Origin: an uncultured Chromatiaceae bacterium
GTDB lineage: Bacteria > Pseudomonadota > Gammaproteobacteria > Tenderiales > Tenderiaceae
DNA: 53,332 nt
NCBI GenBank assembly: GCA_945787735.1
Contig: CALZIQ010000008.1
Location: 1-53,332, forward strand
Direction: 5' to 3'
The notes below the pieces were generated by a model that was not told the origin of the DNA, ran no database searches, and saw only the letters and a list, made by a program, of their open reading frames with translations. The position numbers were made by a program, and so were the translations under genes. This document shows positions 16,002-22,926 of this stretch, piece by piece (the first letter of the stretch is position 1; each line of letters opens with the position of its first letter).

Positions 16002-16106
16002 GCGGTGAATGTTTCTCAGCAGAGATATATCCGCTAAATGTAGTTTACCTCCCGCTAGACGTGTTTACTTCACGCAAGCGGGGGGTAAGAAATAGGAGTT
16101 ATAGCA
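16001..16106 (+). promoter_or_regulatory. Conserved two-hairpin 5' leader RNA of flagellin 2
   Basis: Hairpin 1 pairs AGCGG (16001-16005) with CCGCT (16031-16035). Hairpin 2 pairs TTTACCTCCCGCT (16044-16056) with AGCGGGGGGTAAG (16077-16089), partly through G-U pairs, with an inner CGTG/CACG stem. The ribosome site TAGGAG follows directly. Confidence 0.7.
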
Positions 16107-16805
16107 ATGGCTGCTAGTGTAATTAACACGAATACAATGTCATTGAATGCCCAACGGCATTTAAATAAAAATTCCCTTAACTTGGCGACCTCAGTGTCGC
16201 GTCTGTCTTCTGGTCTGCGCGTGAATAGTGCGCGTGACGACGCGGCTGGCCTGGCGGTAGGGATGTCTTTAGAGTCGAGTGTGCGCGCGCTTAGCGTACA
16301 GATCCGAAATCAGGCGGACGTCATCTCCACCAACCAGACTGTGGATGGTGGTTTGGGCGTGGCGACGGATATTTTGCAACGCATGAGTGAATTAGCAGTG
16401 CAGGCGCAAGGTACTAACGGCAACGCTGAGGCCTCAAAGATTCAGGTGGAATATGATGCCCTGGGTGCTGAGCTCGGCAATATAGCTGGGGTGAGTACAC
16501 CTGGCGGTACCTTGGCCACGGTTGCTGGTGCAGTCTCAGCCTTTCAGTTGGTTTCCACCCGGATGGGAGAAACCGCGGGTGCTCGGGCTTCCTTAGGTGC
16601 GGCGATTTCGGTTGCCGAGTTCACCATCCAACGGCTTGAAACGCAGCGCGAGAATGATTCTGCTGCCCGTAGTCGGATCATGGATGCTGATTTTGCCATG
16701 GAAACTGCGAATCTGACCCGTGGCCAGATCCTGCAACAGGCGGGTACGGCGATGGTGGCTCAGGCCAACCAGCTCCCGAATAACGTGTTGTCTCTCTTAG
16801 GATAG
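16107..16805 (+). CDS. fliC: Flagellin 2 of 4
   Basis: A 232-residue flagellin almost identical to flagellin 1 over the terminal domains, with its own variable loop (residues about 125-160, containing AGVSTPGGTLATVAG). No sigma-28 promoter is recognisable in the 203-bp spacer before it, so it is probably read through from flagellin 1. A GC-rich hairpin follows it, suggesting the end of a two-gene unit. The ribosome site is TAGGAG. Export through the flagellar pathway and assembly into the filament are expected; the loop serines and threonines are candidate sites for Maf-dependent legionaminic acid. Confidence 0.97.
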   Translation: MAASVINTNTMSLNAQRHLNKNSLNLATSVSRLSSGLRVNSARDDAAGLAVGMSLESSVRALSVQIRNQADVISTNQTVDGGLGVATDILQRMSELAVQAQGTNGNAEASKIQVEYDALGAELGNIAGVSTPGGTLATVAGAVSAFQLVSTRMGETAGARASLGAAISVAEFTIQRLETQRENDSAARSRIMDADFAMETANLTRGQILQQAGTAMVAQANQLPNNVLSLLG

Positions 16806-16820
16806 CAATAGGGTGAAAAT

Positions 16821-16852
16821 GGCCGGTATTAAAGTCTTTCTTTATGCCGGCC
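16821..16852 (+). terminator. GC-rich hairpin after flagellin 2, overlapping the next sigma-28 promoter
   Basis: GGCCGG (16821-16826) pairs with CCGGCC (16847-16852), and the inner TATTAAAG and CTTTATG extend the stem with one bulge. No T tract follows, so a classical intrinsic terminator is uncertain. The stem contains the -35 box and part of the -10 box of the flagellin 3 promoter. Confidence 0.45.
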
Positions 16853-16857
16853 GATAA
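16830..16857 (+). promoter_or_regulatory. Sigma-28 promoter of flagellin 3
   Basis: TAAA at 16830-16833 and a perfect GCCGATAA at 16850-16857 are separated by 16 bases, one more than the ideal. Position relative to the leader matches that of flagellin 1. Confidence 0.8.
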
Positions 16858-16867
16858 AGAAGTCAGG

Positions 16868-16973
16868 AGCGGTAAATATTTCTCAGCAGAGATATATCCG
16901 CTAAATGCAGTTTATCTCTCGCTCATCGCGCTCGAAGCGCACGAGCGGGGGATAATGAATAGGAGTTATAGCA
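16868..16973 (+). promoter_or_regulatory. Conserved two-hairpin 5' leader RNA of flagellin 3
   Basis: Hairpin 1 pairs AGCGG (16868-16872) with CCGCT (16898-16902). Hairpin 2 pairs TTTATCTCTCGCT (16911-16923) with AGCGGGGGATAAT (16944-16956) with wobble pairs, and its loop has an inner GCGCT/AGCGC stem. The ribosome site AGGAG follows. Confidence 0.7.
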
Positions 16974-17666
16974 ATGGCTGCTAGTGTCATTAATACCAAT
17001 ACCATGTCGTTGAATGCTCAACGGCACTTAAATAAAAATTCCCTAAGTTTGGCAACCTCAGTGTCGCGTCTATCTTCCGGTCTTCGCGTCAATAGTGCGC
17101 GTGACGACGCGGCTGGCTTAGCGGTGGGGATGTCTTTAGAGTCGAGTGTGCGCTCGCTTAGCGTACAGATCCGGAATCAGGCGGACGTCATCTCCACCAA
17201 CCAAACGGTTGATGGTGGTTTGGGTGTGGCTTCAGATATCCTGCAACGCATGGCCGAACTGGCGGTACAAGCGCAGGGGACTAACGGTGCTGCTCAGGCG
17301 TCAAAGATTCAAGTGGAATATAGTGCTCTGAATACTGAACTGGGTAATATCACCGGGGCAAGTGCACCAGGCGGTAACTTGAGTACGAGTGCTACGGCTG
17401 CCTCGACAGCGGTCGCAAGCGCACTGGGCCAAATCGCTGGGCGTCGTGCATCCTTGGGGGCAGCGATATCCGTTGCCGAGTTCACTATCCAACGGCTTGA
17501 AACGCAGCGCGAGAATGATTCTGCTGCCCGTAGCCGAATCATGGATGCAGATTTTGCCATGGAGACTGCTAATCTGACCCGTGGTCAGATTCTGCAACAG
17601 GCAGGTACGGCGATGGTGGCCCAGGCCAACCAGATCCCGAACAACGTGTTGTCTCTCTTGGGATAA
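16974..17666 (+). CDS. fliC: Flagellin 3 of 4
   Basis: A 230-residue flagellin with the same conserved termini. Its loop is richest in Ser and Thr (GASAPGGNLSTSATAASTAV), making it the strongest candidate acceptor for glycosylation by sequence alone. It lacks D2/D3. It has its own sigma-28 promoter and leader, and is probably the first gene of the second two-gene flagellin unit. The ribosome site is AGGAG eight bases before the ATG. Confidence 0.97.
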   Translation: MAASVINTNTMSLNAQRHLNKNSLSLATSVSRLSSGLRVNSARDDAAGLAVGMSLESSVRSLSVQIRNQADVISTNQTVDGGLGVASDILQRMAELAVQAQGTNGAAQASKIQVEYSALNTELGNITGASAPGGNLSTSATAASTAVASALGQIAGRRASLGAAISVAEFTIQRLETQRENDSAARSRIMDADFAMETANLTRGQILQQAGTAMVAQANQIPNNVLSLLG

Positions 17667-17694
17667 GAATAGGCAGGGATTAGCCTAAATGAGG

Positions 17695-17811
17695 AGCGGT
17701 AAATATTTCTTACTACAGGAGATATATCCGCTAGATGTAGTTTACCTCTCGCTGGCACGCTATAAGCGCATCAAGCGAGAGGTAAAAAAGTGATATATAG
17801 GAGTTGAAACA
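17695..17811 (+). promoter_or_regulatory. Conserved two-hairpin 5' leader RNA of flagellin 4
   Basis: Hairpin 1 pairs AGCGG (17695-17699) with CCGCT (17728-17732). Hairpin 2 is perfect: TTTACCTCTCGCT (17741-17753) with AGCGAGAGGTAAA (17774-17786), plus inner CGCT/AGCG. No sigma-28 promoter is visible in this 145-bp spacer. The ribosome site TAGGAG follows. Confidence 0.72.
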
Positions 17812-18513
17812 ATGGCTGCTAGTGTAATTAACACCAATACAATGTCTTTGAATGCCCAACGGCATTTGAATAAAAATTCTCTCAGCTTGGCAACCTCAGT
17901 GTCGCGTCTGTCGTCTGGTCTACGTGTCAACAGTGCACGTGACGATGCGGCTGGCTTAGCTGTAGGGATGTCTTTAGAGTCGAGCGTGCGCTCGCTTAGC
18001 GTACAGATCCGGAATCAAGCGGACAATATCTCCACTGCACAAACCTTGGATGGTGACTTGGGCGTTGCTTCAGATATTCTGCAACGTATGAACGAACTGG
18101 CGGTGCAGGCACAAGGGACTAACGGCGCTGCTCAGGCATCTAAAATTCAGGTGGAATATACTGCTTTGAATACTGCGCTTGGTGGTATCACAGGGGTAAC
18201 TGCACCTGGCGGTGATGTAGGTGGGGCCGGCAGTGCTGCCGCACTTGCAAGCACTATCACGAACACCACGCTAGGCTCTGTTGCGGGTGCCCGGGCCTCC
18301 CTGGGGGCGGCAATCTCAGTTGCCGAGTTCACAATTCAACGGCTTGAAACGCAGCGCGAGAATGATTCTGCCGCCCGTAGTCGAATCATGGATGCGGATT
18401 TTGCAATGGAGACTGCGAACCTTACGCGTGGCCAGATCCTGCAGCAAGCAGGTACGGCCATGGTGGCTCAGGCTAACCAGCTCCCGAATAACGTGTTGTC
18501 CCTCTTGGGATAA
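17812..18513 (+). CDS. fliC: Flagellin 4 of 4
   Basis: A 233-residue flagellin, again with near-identical terminal domains and a distinct loop (residues about 125-165, containing GVTAPGGDVGGAGSAAAL). At residues 75-82 it reads STAQTLDGDLG, differing from the STNQT(L/V)DGGLG of the other three. It is probably transcribed with flagellin 3, and a GC-rich hairpin follows it. Filaments made of several near-identical flagellins are common in polar systems, where copies are used in different parts of the filament; which is dominant here cannot be read from the sequence. Confidence 0.97.
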   Translation: MAASVINTNTMSLNAQRHLNKNSLSLATSVSRLSSGLRVNSARDDAAGLAVGMSLESSVRSLSVQIRNQADNISTAQTLDGDLGVASDILQRMNELAVQAQGTNGAAQASKIQVEYTALNTALGGITGVTAPGGDVGGAGSAAALASTITNTTLGSVAGARASLGAAISVAEFTIQRLETQRENDSAARSRIMDADFAMETANLTRGQILQQAGTAMVAQANQLPNNVLSLLG

Positions 18514-18544
18514 CAGTGGGAAACGGAATACCTGAGGTAATATG

Positions 18545-18573
18545 ACCCGGCCATGTTATATGCGTGGCCGGGT
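18545..18573 (+). terminator. Hairpin after flagellin 4
   Basis: ACCCGGCCA (18545-18553) pairs perfectly with TGGCCGGGT (18565-18573) around an 11-base loop. There is no downstream T tract, so it may be a partial terminator or an RNA-stabilising 3' end that lowers expression of flaG relative to flagellin. It shares the GGCCGG core with the hairpin after flagellin 2. Confidence 0.55.
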
Positions 18574-18593
18574 TAAGGCTTTAGGAGATACAA

Positions 18594-19004
18594 ATGAATG
18601 TCTCTAATTTAAATACGGTTCTTTCCACGTTGGGTCAGCGGTTTGCATCTGTTGCGAAAGTTGACGGAGACGTTGGTGCACATGAAACTGCCTCCCGCGG
18701 CAATATTTTGCCGGCACTGGAGCATGATAATTCGTCTGTAAAAGATTTGAAAAATGAGGGCTCAATTCCAAAGCCTAATGCGGAAGAGTTACGTGACCTT
18801 GTTGAAAAAGCCAATGACAGTTCCCAAGTGCGTTCCAGTAACCTGAATTTTTCGGTTGCTGAAGGCACAGATATCAATGTTGTACGGGTTGAAGACTCAG
18901 AAACAGGTGAGCTGATTCGACAAATACCTTCTGAACAAATGGTGGCGCTTGCCCGTGCACTGGATGAACAAAAGCAAGGGATGGTGCTAGAGGAAAGGGC
19001 GTAA
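18594..19004 (+). CDS. flaG: FlaG family flagellar protein
   Basis: A 136-residue FlaG protein. The variable, polar N-terminal half is followed by the conserved domain: LNFSVAEGTDINVVRVEDSETGELIRQIPSEQM, with the characteristic NVVRV and IRQIPSEQMVALARAL. FlaG influences filament length in polar flagellates; its mechanism is not well known. It follows flagellin 4 after the hairpin and has an AGGAG ribosome site. The gene between flagellin and fliD is flaG in Pseudomonas and Vibrio too. Confidence 0.93.
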   Translation: MNVSNLNTVLSTLGQRFASVAKVDGDVGAHETASRGNILPALEHDNSSVKDLKNEGSIPKPNAEELRDLVEKANDSSQVRSSNLNFSVAEGTDINVVRVEDSETGELIRQIPSEQMVALARALDEQKQGMVLEERA

Positions 19005-19010
19005 TATTTG

Positions 19011-19026
19011 TGGCATGTATCATGCA
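19011..19026 (+). promoter_or_regulatory. Sigma-54 promoter of fliD
   Basis: TGGCATG at 19011-19017 and ATGCA at 19022-19026 place the invariant GG and GC exactly ten bases apart. It lies just after the flaG stop and 55 bases before the fliD start. FliD operons are RpoN-dependent in polar systems, which supports it. Confidence 0.72.
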
Positions 19027-19080
19027 TTATTATGCGCATGACCAAAATGAATTTTAAATCCTGAGATAAAGGTTATAACA

Positions 19081-20553
19081 ATGGCTTCATTTAGTTCTGG
19101 AACAATAACTTCTCAGGGTGTTGGCTCGAGTCTTAACGTCGCCGGCATTGTCAGTTCCTTGATGCAAATTGAACGGCTTCCAATTGATAAGCTTATTGAG
19201 CAAAAAAACGGCTTAGATGCCAAAATATCCTCACTTGGCAGTATCAAGAGTTCTCTTTCGTCTTTTGAGACATCGCTGGCAGGTTTAAAGACTGGAAACA
19301 GTATTTTAGCTAACCAGGCAGAGTCTTCAGATGCGACCATCGTCAATGCCACGGGCACCTCAGGTGCGGTAGCAGGCAATTATTCTATAGAAGTGAGCCA
19401 GCTTGCCCAGACCCAAAAGCTTGTTGCAACAGGACAAGCCGATACTGCAACAACCATTGGTAATGGAACACTCACGATTGATTTAGGCACTATCTCCGGC
19501 GGTACGTTTGATAGTGGAACGGGTAAGTATACAGGTGCCAGTTTTGCCTCCAATGGTAGCGGCCCTTTCGACATCACCATCGACAGCAGCAACAACACCC
19601 TAGCAGGCATTCGAGATGCTATTAACGATGCTGATATTGGCATGACTGCAACCATAGTAAACGATGGTGATCCGGCTAATCCCCATCGTCTCGTCCTGAG
19701 TTCGACAAGTGGGGCAGACCAAAGCATCAATATCTCGGTTGCAGGAGATGCTGCACTGTCTAGCTTATTAAGTCATGATCCAGCAGGCACGCAGAACCTC
19801 TCGGAAACAGTCACTGCGCAGAATGCGCTCTTTGAAGTGGATGGTATCTCCATTACCAAATCATCCAACACCGTAACGGATGTGATTTCTGGCGTCACTC
19901 TGGACCTGAAAGATGAAAACCTTGGTGCGCCTGTGACTGTATCAGTTTCGCAAGATACCGAAAGCGCTAAGGCCGCTGTTGAGGGGTTTGTTAACGCCTA
20001 TAATGATCTGCTTGCCGAGATAAACAAACACACAGATTCTGGTTATTCGAGTGGGGCGGCAGGGGCTCTGGCCAGCGATTCTGTCACCCGTCAAATGATG
20101 ACGTTTGTTCGCAATGAGTTGACCACTGCCCCGACCGGTATCACTGGCGCGTACAATAACTTGTCAAGCATTGGTGTTTCTTTTCAAAGAGACGGTACAC
20201 TTGCTTTGGATCAGACAAAATTATCAGATGCTATCGTGAGCGACAGTAATACTGTTGCTGAATTATTTTCTTCCACCGATGGCTATGCGACGCGACTCGA
20301 CAGCGTTGTGTCTGATTTGTTGGGACTAAATGGAACAATTGCTACACGTACAACGGCATTCGAGGATAGGATTAGCTCGTTGGAAGACCGGCAGTTGACG
20401 CTTGAAGGCCGGCTTGATAGGACAGAAGCACGAATTCGGGCACAATTTACAAATCTCGATGTGCTTATGACCACTATGTCAACGACCAGTAGTTTTTTGA
20501 CACAACAACTTGCGGGTCTTGCGAATCTCAATAACCAAATATCGAATCGATAA
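19081..20553 (+). CDS. fliD: Filament cap protein FliD
   Basis: A 490-residue cap protein that sits at the filament tip and guides flagellin polymerisation. The N-terminal FliD_N domain (residues about 10-108: GVGSSLNVAGIVSSLMQIERLPIDKLIEQK) and C-terminal domain (DTESAKAAVEGFVNAYNDLLAEI to the end) are clear. It contains a long Ser/Thr/Gly-rich middle, which is variable in the family. The C-terminal heptad region (residues about 425-485) is the coiled-coil leg. Length is usual. Downstream fliS and fliT chaperones fit. Confidence 0.96.
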   Translation: MASFSSGTITSQGVGSSLNVAGIVSSLMQIERLPIDKLIEQKNGLDAKISSLGSIKSSLSSFETSLAGLKTGNSILANQAESSDATIVNATGTSGAVAGNYSIEVSQLAQTQKLVATGQADTATTIGNGTLTIDLGTISGGTFDSGTGKYTGASFASNGSGPFDITIDSSNNTLAGIRDAINDADIGMTATIVNDGDPANPHRLVLSSTSGADQSINISVAGDAALSSLLSHDPAGTQNLSETVTAQNALFEVDGISITKSSNTVTDVISGVTLDLKDENLGAPVTVSVSQDTESAKAAVEGFVNAYNDLLAEINKHTDSGYSSGAAGALASDSVTRQMMTFVRNELTTAPTGITGAYNNLSSIGVSFQRDGTLALDQTKLSDAIVSDSNTVAELFSSTDGYATRLDSVVSDLLGLNGTIATRTTAFEDRISSLEDRQLTLEGRLDRTEARIRAQFTNLDVLMTTMSTTSSFLTQQLAGLANLNNQISNR

Positions 20554-20625
20554 CTAGTTAACAGTTTAGCGTGTGTCAGCGGATATTGGCGCACCAATAC
20601 AAATTTACTTCTGAGGGAGCTCGGG

Positions 20626-21048
20626 ATGGAACACATGAAAAGAGCAGCCAATGCTTATAAAACAGCACAGGTTGATGCGGCAGTTCTGGGCGCGAGCCCT
20701 CATGAGTTGGTTGGTATGTTGCTGTCCAAGGCGATTGAGTCAACTAAAGAGGCCAAGGTGCATATGCTGAATGGAGATATCAGCGCCAAGGGACAGGCAA
20801 TCAAACTAGGGACAGCAATTATCGCTGATGGTTTGCGCAGTAGCTTAAATATGGAAGAGGGTGGTGAGATCGCCACGAACTTAAACGATTTATATGAATA
20901 TATGGCGCGACAACTATTGAAGGCGCATGCTGAAAATAACACAGATATTCTTGATGAAGTTGTCTCTCTTCTGGGGAATATTAAAGAGGGCTGGGATGGC
21001 ATTAAACCAGAACAGCCCGCACAGACTGAGATTCAAACGCAATTATAG
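20626..21048 (+). CDS. fliS: Flagellin export chaperone FliS, copy 1
   Basis: A 140-residue all-helical FliS. It binds the flagellin C-terminal D0 helices and prevents premature polymerisation before export. AYKTAQVDAAVLGASPHELVGMLLSKAIESTKEAK is the standard N-terminal part, followed by GTAIIADGLRSSLNMEEGGEIATNLNDLYEYM. The ATG at 20626 follows GAGGGAGCTCGGG. It is 72 bp after fliD. A second, diverged copy lies 363 bp downstream. Confidence 0.94.
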   Translation: MEHMKRAANAYKTAQVDAAVLGASPHELVGMLLSKAIESTKEAKVHMLNGDISAKGQAIKLGTAIIADGLRSSLNMEEGGEIATNLNDLYEYMARQLLKAHAENNTDILDEVVSLLGNIKEGWDGIKPEQPAQTEIQTQL

Positions 21049-21411
21049 TAATAATTTTGAGGCTTTTGAGAGGGTGCGTGAAAGCTGGTGGTTGGCTTAG
21101 ACCAATGCACAAGATGACGTGCTTCTCCTACCATTACTTATCAATTGAAGAAAATGCCATAAAGTTTGGTGTTGCCAGATCGATATTTTGTAAAAGTAAA
21201 AAGTGAATATTTTGAGAAAAATATCCGAAGAAGACAACCAGATGGGACAGGTTGAATAAGGTTATGAAACTCATATTTCGACACTGGATGTTGTTGATCT
21301 CGCAGTTGAATCATGCCAGAAGGTCTCTGTTGCTGCAGTTAAAAGCTGTCCGGCAGGAGGATCTCTTAATCATCGGTATCTACAAACAGGGAAGTTTAGG
21401 AAGGCTTATCT
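21049..21411. other. Gene-poor 363-bp gap between two fliS copies
   Basis: The sequence is AT-rich. The only coding candidate is a 54-codon frame at 21264-21428. No sigma-54 or sigma-28 promoter of correct spacing is visible: TGGC near 21101 is followed by GC one base too far. It may be the decayed remnant of whatever duplicated fliS, but no fliS-like fragment can be seen in it. Confidence 0.6.
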
Positions 21412-21428
21412 ATGAGTTATTTGTCTAA
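21264..21428 (+). CDS. Possible small basic protein (54 aa), doubtful
   Basis: An ATG frame of 54 codons ends 17 bases inside fliS copy 2. The product would be basic and leucine-rich (RHWMLLISQLNHARRSLLLQL). AAGG lies only two bases before the ATG, too close for a good ribosome site. I do not recognise it. It could act as a translationally coupling leader, or be chance. Confidence 0.2.
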   Translation: MKLIFRHWMLLISQLNHARRSLLLQLKAVRQEDLLIIGIYKQGSLGRLIYELFV

Positions 21429-21843
21429 TTCAGACTCTGCATTGCAGCACTACAAAATGGTAGGAACTCAAACCAGTGTTGAGTCAGCGTCTCCTCACCG
21501 TCTGATACAAGTATTGATGGAAGGCGCGTTGGAAAAAATTAACTTAGCCAAGTGTTATATGCAGCGTGGTGAAATCGCACTCAAAGGCAGTCATATTTCT
21601 TGGGCGATATCAATCATTGATGGGCTTCGAATGAGCTTGGATAAAAAGATAGGTGGTGAGATTTCCCAAAATTTGGAAGATCTCTATGACTACATGAGTC
21701 GACGACTCACAGAGGCCAATCTCAACAACAGTGTGGAAATGCTTGACGAAGTAGCTGGTCTATTACGTGAGATCAAATCTGCCTGGGATGCGGTGCCTGA
21801 ACTTCTTCAGGGCCTGGATGCTCATCAAGAGATGACAGTTTAA
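21412..21843 (+). CDS. fliS: Flagellin export chaperone FliS, copy 2
   Basis: A 143-residue FliS paralogue. HYKMVGTQTSVESASPHRLIQVLMEGALEKINLAK and GSHISWAISIIDGLRMSLDKKIGGEISQNLEDLYDYMSRRL match the family and are clearly diverged from copy 1. Ribosome site AGGAAGG is well placed. Two FliS copies with four flagellins raise the possibility that each chaperones a subset, or another substrate. It is followed after 31 bp by a fliT-like gene. Confidence 0.93.
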   Translation: MSYLSNSDSALQHYKMVGTQTSVESASPHRLIQVLMEGALEKINLAKCYMQRGEIALKGSHISWAISIIDGLRMSLDKKIGGEISQNLEDLYDYMSRRLTEANLNNSVEMLDEVAGLLREIKSAWDAVPELLQGLDAHQEMTV

Positions 21844-21874
21844 TAGTTATGCTCTGCTGATACTCACTTTGAAA

Positions 21875-22198
21875 ATGAAATTAGAAGAAAAAATAGCCTC
21901 ATTTATCGCTGTATCGGAACAGATGCTTGAACTTGCAAAGGCCGAAAAATGGGATGATGTTACCAGCCTGGAATCCGATAGAAGGCCTGAGTTAGAGTTC
22001 TTTTTCAATTCCTTGGATCAAGTACAACGTAACAATAATTCTGAACAGCTTCGACAGGCAATTGAACGCATCCTGAGTTTGGATGAAGAGATAATTGCGC
22101 TGGGGCAAGAATTCAAAGCAGAAGCAATAAAGTCATTTCAGCAGAGTCAGGCATCACGTAAGGCGTCAGCCGCTTATCAGGAAAATACTACTCTGTAG
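21875..22198 (+). CDS. fliT: FliT-like flagellar chaperone
   Basis: A 107-residue, highly charged helical protein in the fliT position after fliS. EKIASFIAVSEQMLELAKAEKWDDVTSLESDRRPELEFFF resembles the N-terminal helices of FliT, the chaperone for FliD and regulator in other systems. Sequence conservation in this family is low, so the call rests partly on position. The ATG at 21875 is chosen over the TTG at 21869; neither has a good ribosome site. Confidence 0.65.
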   Translation: MKLEEKIASFIAVSEQMLELAKAEKWDDVTSLESDRRPELEFFFNSLDQVQRNNNSEQLRQAIERILSLDEEIIALGQEFKAEAIKSFQQSQASRKASAAYQENTTL

Positions 22199-22261
22199 CC
22201 GCGCAGAGTAATCAGGTGCTGGACAGCACATAGCCAGGGCCACAATAGTCAGGATGACAGT

Positions 22262-22816
22262 GTGAGCGAAAATAGTTTAGGTGGATTATTTTTTCAAGCC
22301 ACCCTGCCTTTGGAATGGATCCCTTTAGAAGAGGCTGGCGTGCCTTCAGCTTCGATAGAGATAGCTAATCAAAACTGTTTGAGAATTGTCATGGGTATGG
22401 ACGAGGTTACTCATGAAACAGTTGATGAATCGACTGAGTTGAATCACGAACTTCAGCGCCTGGACTTTAAAGTAAATATCATTCTTGAGCTGGTGGCTCA
22501 GCTCGCTTCACGCGACACCGAGTTACCCAGTTGTGCTGAGATCAAATTAGGCCATAGTGCTTTGCAATGGTGCTCGAGCATAACTCCTCCACTTTCCGGT
22601 CAGACAATACAGGTCAAAGTCTACCCGGACCCACGCTTTCCATTTCCGCTAATTCTAAGTGGAAACGTGGCGGCTGTTACCCAGATAGACGACGGTTACC
22701 AGGTAATGCTTGAAATCAAATTGCAAAGTGAACTCACCCGCGAATTGCTCGAGAAATACATATTTCGTTGTCATCGCCGGCATATTGCCAAAATGAAGTC
22801 TGAAAACAGTAATTAA
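22262..22816 (+). CDS. PilZ-domain protein next to fleQ
   Basis: A 184-residue cytoplasmic protein starting with a GTG preceded by AGGA. Residues about 85-180 form a beta-rich domain, with SALQWCSSITPPLSGQTIQVKVYPDPRFPFPLILSGNVAAV and VMLEIKL, similar to PilZ proteins found beside fleQ in gammaproteobacteria. The canonical c-di-GMP-binding RxxxR and D/NxSxxG motifs are not evident, so it may be an atypical PilZ that does not bind the nucleotide. FleQ binds c-di-GMP, so the pairing may connect this second messenger to motility. Confidence 0.65.
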   Translation: MSENSLGGLFFQATLPLEWIPLEEAGVPSASIEIANQNCLRIVMGMDEVTHETVDESTELNHELQRLDFKVNIILELVAQLASRDTELPSCAEIKLGHSALQWCSSITPPLSGQTIQVKVYPDPRFPFPLILSGNVAAVTQIDDGYQVMLEIKLQSELTRELLEKYIFRCHRRHIAKMKSENSN

Positions 22817-22926
22817 TTGAATTTTTTATTGTTTTGGCGTTATTTTTTTGACATTATTGATCTTTAAAGAAGTGCCGGTTGTGTAATACTCAGGTACTCG
22901 TTTGTTAGGCAATACTGGAGAACAAT

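Noticed and set aside
21101-21120. TGGCTTAGACCAATGCA upstream of fliS copy 2, possible sigma-54 promoter
   Set aside because: GG and GC are eleven bases apart, and sigma-54 spacing is strict at ten.
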